Below, one piece after another: positions 33,841-43,465 of a stretch of DNA of 55,846 nt; within the stretch, counting starts at the first letter, position 1, and every line of letters starts with the position of its first letter. Origin of the DNA: Bacteroidales bacterium (GTDB lineage Bacteria > Bacteroidota > Bacteroidia > Bacteroidales > DTU049); assembly GCA_016937255.1 (NCBI GenBank), contig JAFGWG010000105.1:1-55846 (forward strand). The letters run 5' to 3'. A program made the position numbers and the translations under genes. Under the pieces are notes generated by a model. It did no database searches. It saw only the letters and a list, made by a program, of their open reading frames with translations, and was not told the origin of the DNA.

Positions 33841-35139
33841 ATGGATAATTCAAAACAAGGTGCATTTGAGCGGTTTATTCATCATGAAGCAACATCAAGC
33901 TTGTTGTTGCTTGGGGTAACTGTATTGGCTTTGGTTATTGCAAATTCGCCTTTGTTGGGCTGGTATGATAGTTTTTTAGGAACAAAACTTACATTGGGTA
34001 TTGGCAGTTTGATGATTTCTAAGTCTTTGATCTTGTGGATTAATGATGGGCTTATGGCAATATTTTTTTTTGTTATAGGCTTAGAAATTAAAAGAGAAAT
34101 TCTTATTGGCGAATTGTCAAGTATTAAAAAAGCTTCGTTGCCTGTATTTGCTGCCATTGGGGGTATGGCGTTTCCAATAGTGATTTTTATGTCTCTTAAT
34201 GAAAGGCCTCAAACAGCAAGCGGTTGGGCAATTCCTATGGCAACCGACATTGCATTTACTCTGGGAGTGTTGAATCTTCTTGGAAAAAGAGTGCCCAAAG
34301 GGCTCAAGGTTTTTTTAACAGCCTTTGCTATTGTCGACGATTTAGGTGCAATAATAGTAATTGCTGTCTTTTATAGTCCTGATATTTCTTGGGATTATAT
34401 TCTTTGGGCTTCGGCGATATTGACAGTGCTTTTTGTAATGTCGGGTATCAAATTGTATGTAAAGTATTTGTTTTTTGTTGCTGGGGTGGTTGTTTGGTTT
34501 TTGTTTCTAAAGTCCGGAATCCATGCAACCATAGCCGGGGTGCTTATTGCACTTACTATTCCAATGAAAAGAAAAATGCCTCCGCATAAATTTCATCTGG
34601 AAGTTTCCGAAGCATTGGGGGTTTTTACTGTCGAATCATTTAAAAATAGCGAAAAGCCTGTTTTAAATAAGCGAGGAAGGGATGCTGTTGACACAATAGA
34701 ACAGCTGACCGAAAAAATTCAATCGCCGCTGCAGTATCTCGAAAATAAATTGCATGGCTGGGTTGCGTATTTAATTATGCCTATTTTTGCTTTTGCCAAT
34801 GCAGGGGTTTACTTTGCTTATAGTAGTTTTTCGTCATTTTCTGTTTTAATTGCAACGGCTTTGGTTTTAGGCAATTTTATTGGTATTTCATTGTTTTCTT
34901 TTATTGCGGTTAAACTCCGATTTGCAGGATTGCCAAAGCTTGTGAAAATGAAGCATGTTTTTTCTATAAGCATTCTTGGCGGGCTAGGTTTTACAATGTC
35001 GTTGTTTATTACCAATCTGTCCTTTTTCGACGTACAGCTTATTAATGAGGCGAAGCTTGGTATTTTGCTCGGATCTTTGATTGCTGGAGTTGTAGGGTTT
35101 TTCTGCCTTAAATTTACGTTGGACAAAGAGTTAGGTTGA
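33841..35139 (+). CDS. nhaA: Na+/H+ antiporter NhaA
   Basis: Starting at MDNSKQGAFERFIHHEA gives 432 residues, the family's length; an upstream in-frame ATG at 33730 would add a non-homologous leader. It has about 12 membrane segments and the conserved sites: FFFVIGLEIKRE, ATDIAFTLGVL with the paired transport Asp region (AIVDDLGAIIVIA), and GFTMSLFI near the end. It exchanges sodium for protons across the inner membrane for pH and salt homeostasis. An internal loop at about 265-300 is longer and more charged than in E. coli. It is 110 bp after the DUF4268 gene. Confidence 0.96.
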   Translation: MDNSKQGAFERFIHHEATSSLLLLGVTVLALVIANSPLLGWYDSFLGTKLTLGIGSLMISKSLILWINDGLMAIFFFVIGLEIKREILIGELSSIKKASLPVFAAIGGMAFPIVIFMSLNERPQTASGWAIPMATDIAFTLGVLNLLGKRVPKGLKVFLTAFAIVDDLGAIIVIAVFYSPDISWDYILWASAILTVLFVMSGIKLYVKYLFFVAGVVVWFLFLKSGIHATIAGVLIALTIPMKRKMPPHKFHLEVSEALGVFTVESFKNSEKPVLNKRGRDAVDTIEQLTEKIQSPLQYLENKLHGWVAYLIMPIFAFANAGVYFAYSSFSSFSVLIATALVLGNFIGISLFSFIAVKLRFAGLPKLVKMKHVFSISILGGLGFTMSLFITNLSFFDVQLINEAKLGILLGSLIAGVVGFFCLKFTLDKELG

Positions 35140-35965
35140 TCGTGTTTGCTGTGTGTCGGGATTGGTTCTTGCATGCTATAGTCCTTTTCTTGTGTGTTTA
35201 GGAAACTTTTTTATGTAACCAAATCCAGATAGTTTTAGGGATATTTTGTTTATGCGCCCCATAAAGGTGAGTTACACACTCTTCTTTGTGTGGTTGTGCC
35301 ATTAATTTATATTTGGAATGTAGCAGATGTCTTGTTTTATATGCTCTTTGTGGTCTGCCCTGGGTATAATTAGATATTAAATCGCTGTCTTTTTGCAAAG
35401 CCTTTGTATTCACGCGTACATACGTGCAAGGCATAGCTTGTTCGAAACAAAGAACCAATTCATTTTTTATTTGACTGTATTTGAGTTGTTTCGTGTTGTT
35501 TTTTTATTGAAAAATGCAGTATGTTTACAATACGAGTGATTTTTTGTGTAAAAAGGCTTTTAATAGTATAATTATTAGGCATTTTTTTTTAGGGAACGTA
35601 CATTTTTCACGAACTTTGCCCTGCATTTATTTGATGTGTGCTATTGATGGTAAATGCAGTTTGTTTAGGCTGTTTTTTATGCAAAAGGTTTTTAATGCTT
35701 TTCCTGTGGGGGATAGCATATATTGTTTTCAATTATATAGGAAGGTTTTGTCTGTCTTTATTTTTTGTGTTAGGGTTTGTTGTGGCGTTTCGATTGTTAT
35801 GTTTCTTCTTATATTTTTGCATCCAGCATGTGTTTTCTTTGAAAATGAATTTTATGATGTATGATTTTCTTGCATTATATTTTTGCGAGTCAACCTTTAT
35901 ATCATTTTTTTGGTCATGATAATAATCTATTGCCTATGCAAAGGTTTTTTGCTTAATATAATTAT
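35140..35965. other. 826-bp intergenic region without a supported gene
   Basis: The region is T-rich on the plus strand. A minus frame at 35198-35458 (86 codons) has odd composition rich in His, Lys and Gln and no recognisable domain; it may be a remnant. From 35500 to 35960 there are near-repeats of GCAAAAGGTTTTTAATGCTT type (35682, 35552, 35938). No tRNA or clear terminator was found. Confidence 0.45.
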
Positions 35966-38900
35966 GTGATGAAGATGAAGAAACGTTTTTTATTGTTTGC
36001 AGTGCTGTTGCTTATGGCGCTGGCAGTGCAGTTGGGTGCTCAGGAGGATATTGAATTTGTTGACAGTTTCTTGAAACATGAATTATTAACCCATGCCCCT
36101 GCAATTGATACAGACAGTGATGGGGAAATATCATTGCTCGAAGCGCAGGCTTATGGTCAAACGATTATTCTTTCAGATAATGCTATATCTGCGTTTGATG
36201 ATATTAAATATTTTGAAAATATTACTGGCTTAAAGTGCTCTTCAGCAGGCGTGAAGCATGTTGATTTAACGCCAAATAAGCAACTTGTTTCACTTGATGT
36301 GAGTTTTTCGGGAGTAGAAACCCTTGTTGTTGGCTCCAGCTCTAAGCTCGAAAGTATAGATGTATCGATGACAAACCTCGAGAAAATTGTATGCACTGGC
36401 AGTGATTCTCTTAAGGCTGTCGATTTAAGCAATCAGCCCAATTTGAAGCATGTAAATTTGTCTAATAATCCAAACCTTTCTTTTATTGATCTGAGTAATA
36501 GCTTTGTGCGTTCTAGTTCCGAGTTGTCGTTTAACATTTCTCAAACCAGCGTTTCTTGTATTGTCATTGACGATGTACAGTGGGGAAATACTGTTTTGCA
36601 GTTGCTCGATAATTCGAAGGAATATGTGTTTTCTTCTGCATGCCCCATTGATTTTACATTTTATCTGAGTCATATTAATCCCGACACTGGTGTTAGAATG
36701 GAATTGTATTCTATTTATTTGGATGAAAAAAATGATGCAGGCTACTATAAAGATCAGATTGTTGTAAATGCAACAAATGGCATGCATCAGGTTGCTTTGT
36801 TGTCTGTGTCTGCGTACGAGCCTTTTTTTGCGAATGTTTATTTCGATCCGTACAAGCCTTATAAAACAGTAGCATTATCGTATCAAGATGCTGCGGTGAG
36901 TTACGGTGCCGAAATTATTGGCGAATGTATTCCTTACGATTACTATGGACAGCATATTACCGAATCGGGTATTTATTCACGTAATATGGCAGATGGCACT
37001 GTCGAAAAAACATTTATTTCGGTTTCGGAAAAATATGTAGATACTATCTATAAAACAATTCCGCAGGGCGATGCTTATGAATTTGATGGCAAAAAATATA
37101 CTCAAAGCATTGTTGAAACAGCTCATTTCCCCTCATTCCTTTATTGTGACAGTGTTGTTACGCTTTCTTTAACTGTTGAAGGGACTCCCGTTGTACATTA
37201 TTTTGATAAAGAAGTATGTGATGTTTTTGAATATAAAGGCAAAATGTATGACGAAACGCAAACAATATACGATACTCTAAAAACCTTAGCGGGCAATGAT
37301 AGTATTGTTGTGATTAATTTGACCGTACATAAGTCGCCGCAGCCAACCATTATTAGCGATACAATTGCCGATGGAGATGTATACTCTTTTAATGGCATTA
37401 ATTATTATGAAACCGGAGAATATACCTATAAGACAGAGGCAAGCAATGGTTGCGACAGCATTGTTGTTTTGCGTTTGTTTGTAAAAGGGCAAATGCACAG
37501 GGTTGTAACCGATACCGTATGCGATTATTATACAGACAAAAACAATCCTTTAATTATATTTGATAAAACAGACCGGTATAATTATGCTTATTTTGACGAC
37601 TGGGGTGGAGAAGTGTCTGTAGATCTTGACCTTACTGTTTTTTACAGTAGCCAAACGGTGTTGTATAAAACAATTAGCGCGCAGGAAAGCTATTCCTTTT
37701 TTGATAAAAATCTAACCGAAAACGGACGCTATACTTATGTTATGCAAACGGTGCAAGGATGCGACAGCATAATTGTGCTTAATCTTGCTACAAAAAACGA
37801 GCAAGGTGTTTATTTTAGTTATGCCGATGCTGTTTGTAATAATGTTGATACATTTAAGTTCGGAAATCAGGTTATTGAGGAGAAAATTCCAGGCAATTAT
37901 ACATACCGTAATACATACAATGTTAATGGTACAGATAGTATTGTAACCCTGAGGTTAACGGTTAATCCTTCTTATTTTCCAATAGTTCACGAATATATTA
38001 ATGTGGGCGAAAGTTATATTTTGGGAAACACCGTTTTTACCAAACCTGTTACGCGTTATTTTTATCCGCTTACATCGGCAAAAGGTTGCGATAGTATTGT
38101 CGAATTCAGGATGGATGTGTTAACCCAAAACGACACACTGATAACCCTTAGTGGGTGCGAAAATGTAATAATTGATGGCCGTAAATATATTGAAAGTGGT
38201 CATTATAATTATAAGACAAAAACATCCAATGGCTTATCCGACAGTGTTGTATATATGGATATTGCTGTGTACAAAGCCCCCAGGCGCAGTGTTAGCGCAT
38301 CTATATATGACGGTGAAACGTTTATGTACGGATCTAGGTCGTTTGAAACAGAGGGTGATTATGAAATAATTGTTGCTAATGAAAATGAGTTGTGCGATAG
38401 TATTATTTACCTGCATCTGGATGTTCTGCAGAAAACGGAAAAAGATATCCGTGTTAAAGCATGTGGCTCATATTCTTTGGGAAACAGTGTGATATTCGAA
38501 AGCAGTGAGTTTACAAAAAGTTATCCCGAGGCCGAATTAAACCCTGCAAATATTGATAGCATAGAACATTATTACATAACAATACTACCTGTTGATAAAG
38601 CAACTGAAAAGGCGGTTATCTACGAAGGTGGTGCGTATGCGTTTCAGGGCAATTTGTATAGCTTGGCAGGGACTTATGAGGTTGTGTATGAAAACAGATA
38701 TGGATGCGACAGTATATTAGAACTCGATTTGACAGTGTATCCCAATTATGTAAAGTATGAGAAGAAAAGCTTTTGCGATTCGGTTCGATTTAATGATCGT
38801 TTAATTACCAGTTCTGGATTGTATTACGATACCATAGATTATCCAGGGCAGGATACCGTTTATGTTCGAAATCTTACTATCAATTATACTCATTACGACA

Positions 38901-41101
38901 CCATAGATACTACTATTATTAAAGGGCAGGAGTTTAAGCTAGCAGGCGCAACATTATCTCAGAGCGGTTTTTATTCTGTAATTGTCGAAGAAAATGCCTA
39001 TGGAGTCTGCAATAGTGTTGCAATAGTGAATTTAACTGTTGACGAAAATTCGGCACTTGTCCGTAAAATAGATACCACTGTATGCGACCAGTTTACCTAT
39101 GGCGACACAACGCTTTACACTTCAAAGACGCATCTTGTTGATGATATTGACGGACAGGGCTTTGTTGAAGTGTCATTGGTTGTAAATACTTCGGACGAAA
39201 CTCGGTTTATGATACATAAATTGGCAGGGGCTACTCATGTGTTTAATGGAGTAGAATATAGCAGATCTACGGTAGAAAGTTTTAAGACAACCAATGTGCA
39301 TGGATGCGACAGTGTTGTTACCATGGAATTAAAAATAGGTGATCCCTATTATAAAATATTAGATACAGTTGCCTGCAATACATTTGAGTTTAATGGAAGA
39401 GAATATACTCAAAGTATTAAAGACCCTATAGTGTATCGTACTATTTATGGCGTAGATAGTACCGTAGCACTTAACCTGACTTTGGGTAAAGATTACACAA
39501 GTATTGGATTTCGGTCGCTGATTGATGGCGATTCTGTTGAAACCGTAAAAGGATCGTATGTGTATCAGGCAAGAGAAACTCCTTACGAATACAGGTTTGA
39601 AACTGTTCTTGGTTGCGACAGCATATTCAAATATTATGTCAGAAAAGCAGAAGTGTCGCGCGACACTGTTTCTCAGTGCGGAGGCTATAATTATAATGGA
39701 GAAATAATTTTGCGCGATACGGTGATAAAAACGATAATTCAAAATGTTGAGCCAGACATTCCCGACAGAATTCATTTTTTGCATGTTACTGTTTATCCTT
39801 TGTATGATCAGTTGTATATTATCGATACAATTTTCAGGGGCGACAGTGTTTTGTTTGGTGGCGAGTATTTATCCGAGACAGGACAATACGAAAAAAAGTC
39901 TGTGACAATTAATGGCTGTGACAGTATAGTTGTTCTTGATCTTCGGGTTGTGAAAAAGCAAAGTGTTAGTTTAATTGACTCCATTGTTTGCGATAAATTT
40001 GAATACCAAGGACAGTGGTATTTTGAGTCAACCATTATTGCCGATACCATTGATACCGATACCGAGTTGATTATTGAAGGTTATGATTTTACGGTTGGCA
40101 AAAGTTATAGTGATATTTATATTAAAAAAATAATTGAAGAAGGCAAATCGTTTGCTGTTGGAAATAATGTTATTTACAGTGATTTGAAAATTGAAAATAA
40201 ATTTCACACCGAGTTGGGTTGCGATAGTGTTGTATATTACGACTTAACATTTGTTCCTAATGCAGATAACATTGAAAGAGTTGCGGTAACCAAATGCGGA
40301 GTGTACACATTACATAATGGTGCTGAGGTTGCTAAAAGTGGCGAATATCTGGATGTTTATGATGAAAATGGCGAATTAAAGCAACAGATAAAAAACATTT
40401 CGATACTGCCCGAATATTCTGACGTGCAGCAACAAACTATACAGTATCTTGATTCTGCTCAGTTTTTTGGAATGTATTATTACCAGCAAGGTTTGTATAC
40501 GCATTTCGAAAAAACCATATTGGGGTGCGACAGTGTTTTTATCTTGGATTTAAAAGTAGCAAATAATGCCCCTGTTTTTGCTTCAGACCTTAGAACTAAT
40601 TTTAACGTGATTGAAAAACCTGCGGTTGACAGCTATTATATTGGTAATTTTTTAGCGGCAGATCCCGATGCCAATGCTGTTACATATTGGCTATTAGATG
40701 ATTTTAATGCGTTTGAAATTGACGAAAATGCAGATCTTACGGTATACGATCCTTCTTTTTTAGATTACGATCAAAGAGCCGTGATCCCAATAACAATAAT
40801 TGCAAGCGATGGCCTTAATGAGGCAATGCTCGAAATTAAAATTGCACTTATCAATAAAGTTGGCGTTGATCCCGGATCTGAAATTAGCGTATATCCAACA
40901 ATTGTTACTAATGTTCTAAATATTGATGGGATAAGTTCTGAAACAAAACTGACGGTTGTAAATAGCGATGGGAAAACAGTTCTCGATACAAGAATAACTA
41001 GTTCTATCATGGTCGATTTTAAAAAGTTGCCAAAAGGTGTTTATTCAGTGCTTGTTTATAATCAATCTTTGTTCCGGTCGTTTATGTTTGTTAAACTATA
41101 G
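35966..41101 (+). CDS. Giant T9SS-secreted repeat protein with LRR and GCDSI repeats
   Basis: The 1711-aa protein has a signal peptide (1-25), an EF-hand-like start (DTDSDGEIS) and a short leucine-rich region (about 70-180). About 17 degenerate repeats follow (about 330-1530), each ending in GCDSIVxLxLxV or a variant and beginning with a YxFNGxxYxxSGxY-type strand pair. A cadherin-like domain (about 1535-1635) precedes a T9SS type A sorting domain (about 1640-1711, SVYPTIVTNVLNI to the end). It should be exported by T9SS and anchored or released at the cell surface. Adhesion or a surface-layer role is inference. It is the only gene of its unit and is followed by a strong terminator. Confidence 0.92.
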   Translation: MMKMKKRFLLFAVLLLMALAVQLGAQEDIEFVDSFLKHELLTHAPAIDTDSDGEISLLEAQAYGQTIILSDNAISAFDDIKYFENITGLKCSSAGVKHVDLTPNKQLVSLDVSFSGVETLVVGSSSKLESIDVSMTNLEKIVCTGSDSLKAVDLSNQPNLKHVNLSNNPNLSFIDLSNSFVRSSSELSFNISQTSVSCIVIDDVQWGNTVLQLLDNSKEYVFSSACPIDFTFYLSHINPDTGVRMELYSIYLDEKNDAGYYKDQIVVNATNGMHQVALLSVSAYEPFFANVYFDPYKPYKTVALSYQDAAVSYGAEIIGECIPYDYYGQHITESGIYSRNMADGTVEKTFISVSEKYVDTIYKTIPQGDAYEFDGKKYTQSIVETAHFPSFLYCDSVVTLSLTVEGTPVVHYFDKEVCDVFEYKGKMYDETQTIYDTLKTLAGNDSIVVINLTVHKSPQPTIISDTIADGDVYSFNGINYYETGEYTYKTEASNGCDSIVVLRLFVKGQMHRVVTDTVCDYYTDKNNPLIIFDKTDRYNYAYFDDWGGEVSVDLDLTVFYSSQTVLYKTISAQESYSFFDKNLTENGRYTYVMQTVQGCDSIIVLNLATKNEQGVYFSYADAVCNNVDTFKFGNQVIEEKIPGNYTYRNTYNVNGTDSIVTLRLTVNPSYFPIVHEYINVGESYILGNTVFTKPVTRYFYPLTSAKGCDSIVEFRMDVLTQNDTLITLSGCENVIIDGRKYIESGHYNYKTKTSNGLSDSVVYMDIAVYKAPRRSVSASIYDGETFMYGSRSFETEGDYEIIVANENELCDSIIYLHLDVLQKTEKDIRVKACGSYSLGNSVIFESSEFTKSYPEAELNPANIDSIEHYYITILPVDKATEKAVIYEGGAYAFQGNLYSLAGTYEVVYENRYGCDSILELDLTVYPNYVKYEKKSFCDSVRFNDRLITSSGLYYDTIDYPGQDTVYVRNLTINYTHYDTIDTTIIKGQEFKLAGATLSQSGFYSVIVEENAYGVCNSVAIVNLTVDENSALVRKIDTTVCDQFTYGDTTLYTSKTHLVDDIDGQGFVEVSLVVNTSDETRFMIHKLAGATHVFNGVEYSRSTVESFKTTNVHGCDSVVTMELKIGDPYYKILDTVACNTFEFNGREYTQSIKDPIVYRTIYGVDSTVALNLTLGKDYTSIGFRSLIDGDSVETVKGSYVYQARETPYEYRFETVLGCDSIFKYYVRKAEVSRDTVSQCGGYNYNGEIILRDTVIKTIIQNVEPDIPDRIHFLHVTVYPLYDQLYIIDTIFRGDSVLFGGEYLSETGQYEKKSVTINGCDSIVVLDLRVVKKQSVSLIDSIVCDKFEYQGQWYFESTIIADTIDTDTELIIEGYDFTVGKSYSDIYIKKIIEEGKSFAVGNNVIYSDLKIENKFHTELGCDSVVYYDLTFVPNADNIERVAVTKCGVYTLHNGAEVAKSGEYLDVYDENGELKQQIKNISILPEYSDVQQQTIQYLDSAQFFGMYYYQQGLYTHFEKTILGCDSVFILDLKVANNAPVFASDLRTNFNVIEKPAVDSYYIGNFLAADPDANAVTYWLLDDFNAFEIDENADLTVYDPSFLDYDQRAVIPITIIASDGLNEAMLEIKIALINKVGVDPGSEISVYPTIVTNVLNIDGISSETKLTVVNSDGKTVLDTRITSSIMVDFKKLPKGVYSVLVYNQSLFRSFMFVKL

Positions 41102-41124
41102 TGAAGATGCTGCGCCATAAAATA

Positions 41125-41160
41125 AATCAAGGTTGCCATTTTTGGCAACCTTGATTGTTT
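41125..41160 (+). terminator. Strong intrinsic terminator after the giant repeat protein
   Basis: AATCAAGGTTGCC (41125-41137) pairs perfectly with GGCAACCTTGATT (41144-41156) around a six-base loop, followed by GTTT. 24 bp after the stop codon. Confidence 0.88.
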
Positions 41161-42040
41161 CCCTAAAAACACAAATCAACAACAACTATCCTTTAACCTT
41201 TTTAATTTTTTGTTTGCAACCTCCTGCAAATCATTCATCAAAAAACAACAACTATTCCTTATAACGCATGGGTGTAATAGAAGTTGTGTTTTTTTACTTT
41301 TTTTATGTGCCGATAGCAAAAATCATTTATATGGGTGTTTTATAAGAATTCATTGTTTGGGGTGAATTTTAGCTTTGCGTTGTTTTTGCCGAAAGGTTTC
41401 AATTCATCCATTGCCTGCAGATACTTACCTTAGAGGAATATTTATTCTTTCCGCAATTTTCCTAATGATTGCTGATTTTATGAAATTCATTAGTTTAACT
41501 CTATTGCAGAGTTTTTTTGTTGAACTTTTTACTGTATTTCCATATCATTTGTATGATAGATTGTATATAAAACGTTTCATAAATAAAATCAACAATATAA
41601 TCTTGTATACAGACACTGCAAATTTAGATTCCTAAGTTTGACTCATGCAAAAATCATTGTAGATTATTTCGATTATTTAAAACAAGTTGATTTAGAACAC
41701 TCGGCATATAACTTATTTTTTGAGATTAGATCATTTCAATATCTAAATATAAATCGTGATAGTTTATTGTCGACATTAAATTACGACACAGTTCCTGAAG
41801 AAAAATACTGGACGACAAGAAATGATGCAATATGGATTAAATCATATAGAGATAATGGGCCTTAATGAATTACGTGTGCTAACACGCTTTAACCCACATG
41901 TCAGAAGGAATTATAGTTATCGAGTAGAGCCCAACATCCAAGCAACAATACAACCTTTCTTGTGTGCTTAGATAGAATATGCCTTATGTTCATCTGAATG
42001 AACCACTTGTATGTAAAAAATGGCACTTGCTATAAAGCAA
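41161..42040. other. Intergenic region with two short remnant-like frames
   Basis: Two plus frames, 41375-41635 (86 codons) and 41638-41865 (75 codons, only a TTG start), look protein-like but lack known domains and good starts; together they may be a broken gene. The second encodes DYFDYLKQVDLEHSAYNLFF near its start. Nothing else is supported. Confidence 0.35.
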
Positions 42041-42041
42041 A

Positions 42042-42068
42042 AAAGGGAATCATTTACGGATTCCCTTT
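42042..42068 (-). terminator. Intrinsic terminator of the alpha-oxoamine synthase gene
   Basis: On the minus strand AAAGGGAATC (42068-42059) pairs with GATTCCCTTT (42051-42042) around a 7-nt loop and is followed by TTTTTTGC. It lies 29 bp after the stop. Confidence 0.88.
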
Positions 42069-42096
42069 AAAATTTTTTACTGCGAAGCGGTATTGT

Positions 42097-43344
42097 TTAA
42101 ATAAGCGAAGTAAGAATTTGTTCTGCATTATACTTGCCCGCATCAAGTTTTTCTTTTACTTCAGTAAAAGCTTTAATTGTATAGTCAACGTCTTCTAACG
42201 AATGCATCGCAGTAGGTATCAATCGGATTAAAATAGTTCCTTTAGGCACGACAGGATATATCACAATTGAACAGAAAATATTGTAATTTTCACGCATGTC
42301 AAGTGTAATGTTCGCTGCTTGCTGAGGAGTTCCGTTTAAGAAAACAGGAGTTACCGGAGATTGTGTTTTTCCAATATTAAATCCAGCGTTTCTTAATCCT
42401 GTTTGCAGAGCATTTACTATTGTCCACAGATGCTCTTTAATTTCTGGCTTCGTTTGTAGCAGCTCTAGTCTTTTCAATGCACCTTTTACCATTGGCATAG
42501 GGAGTGATTTTGCAAAAATCTGCGAACGCATGTTATACATTAAGTAATCAATTACGTCTTCTGGACCTGCAATAAAAGCTCCAATGCCGGCCATTGCCTT
42601 TGCAAATGTTCCAAAATATAGGTCAACCTGATCTTGCACTCCAAAATGAGTTCCTGTACCGCTGCCATCGTCGCCCATTGTGCCAAAGCCGTGAGCATCG
42701 TCTACCAGCAGGCGGAAATTAAATTTTTTCTTAAGGGCAACTATTTCGTCTAATTTTCCAAGGTCGCCTTCCATGCCAAATACACCTTCGGTAATAACAA
42801 GTATGCCACCTCCTTTTTCTCCAGCTGTTTTGGTTGCTCTTTCTAGCTGTTTTTCCAAGCTAACAATGTCGTTGTGAGAAAAAACATATCTTTTCCCTGG
42901 ATGCATTCTCAAGCCGTCTATAATACACGCATGAGAATCCGAATCATATACGGCAACATCATTTCGTCCTAAAAGGGAATCAATAATGGAAACCATACCT
43001 TGATATCCAAAATTGAGCAAATATGCACTTGGTTTTTTAACAAATTGTGCAAGTTTATTTTCTAATTCTTCGTGCAACTTTGTCTGTCCCGACATCATAC
43101 GTGCACCCATTGGATAACCTAAGCCATATTCCTTTGCTCCTTCGGCATCTGCCTCTCGAACTTCAGGATGGTTTGCCAATGCACAATAGTTATTTAAACT
43201 CCATGTAAGAACCTCTTTTCCTCTAAATTTCATGTGAGCACTTATCTCGCCTTCCAATTTGGGGAACATGAAATATCCGTGAGCTTGTTTTTGCCAAACT
43301 CCTAATTCACCTCTGTTTTTGCTGATTTTTTCAAAAATATCCAC
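42097..43344 (-). CDS. PLP-dependent alpha-oxoamine synthase (serine palmitoyltransferase / cysteate acyltransferase type)
   Basis: The 415-aa enzyme has the alpha-oxoamine synthase fold: SLNNYCALANHPEV, GARMMSGQTKLHEELE, the PLP-stacking His in DSDSHACIIDG, DDAHGFGTMG, and the Schiff-base lysine in FGTFAKAMAGIGAF. It condenses an amino acid with an acyl-CoA/ACP. Bacteroidota enzymes of this subgroup lie near serine palmitoyltransferase (sphingolipids) and cysteate fatty-acyltransferase (sulfonolipids); biotin or KBL roles are less likely because no bioF or tdh neighbours are present. A -7 box TACATTTG is 47 bp upstream. The gene stands alone. Confidence 0.85.
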   Translation of the reverse strand: MDIFEKISKNRGELGVWQKQAHGYFMFPKLEGEISAHMKFRGKEVLTWSLNNYCALANHPEVREADAEGAKEYGLGYPMGARMMSGQTKLHEELENKLAQFVKKPSAYLLNFGYQGMVSIIDSLLGRNDVAVYDSDSHACIIDGLRMHPGKRYVFSHNDIVSLEKQLERATKTAGEKGGGILVITEGVFGMEGDLGKLDEIVALKKKFNFRLLVDDAHGFGTMGDDGSGTGTHFGVQDQVDLYFGTFAKAMAGIGAFIAGPEDVIDYLMYNMRSQIFAKSLPMPMVKGALKRLELLQTKPEIKEHLWTIVNALQTGLRNAGFNIGKTQSPVTPVFLNGTPQQAANITLDMRENYNIFCSIVIYPVVPKGTILIRLIPTAMHSLEDVDYTIKAFTEVKEKLDAGKYNAEQILTSLI

Positions 43345-43391
43345 AGTAGCTATTTTTAAGTTTTGTTAATTTTTTCAGTTCTTTTGATTGG

Positions 43392-43399
43392 CAAATGTA
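43392..43399 (-). promoter_or_regulatory. -7 box TACATTTG for the oxoamine synthase gene
   Basis: On the minus strand TACATTTG matches TAnnTTTG, with 47 bp to the ATG. No exact -33 TTTG at 18-21 bp is present. Confidence 0.5.
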
Positions 43400-43465
43400 C
43401 AATTTTTTAGCAAATTTCATACATCAGGTGTGGATTGGAATTATTTGCATGTACAAAAAGCCTTA

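Noticed and set aside
35198-35458. 86-codon minus frame between nhaA and the giant repeat gene
   Set aside because: Odd composition, no domain and no promoter; noted only as a possible remnant.
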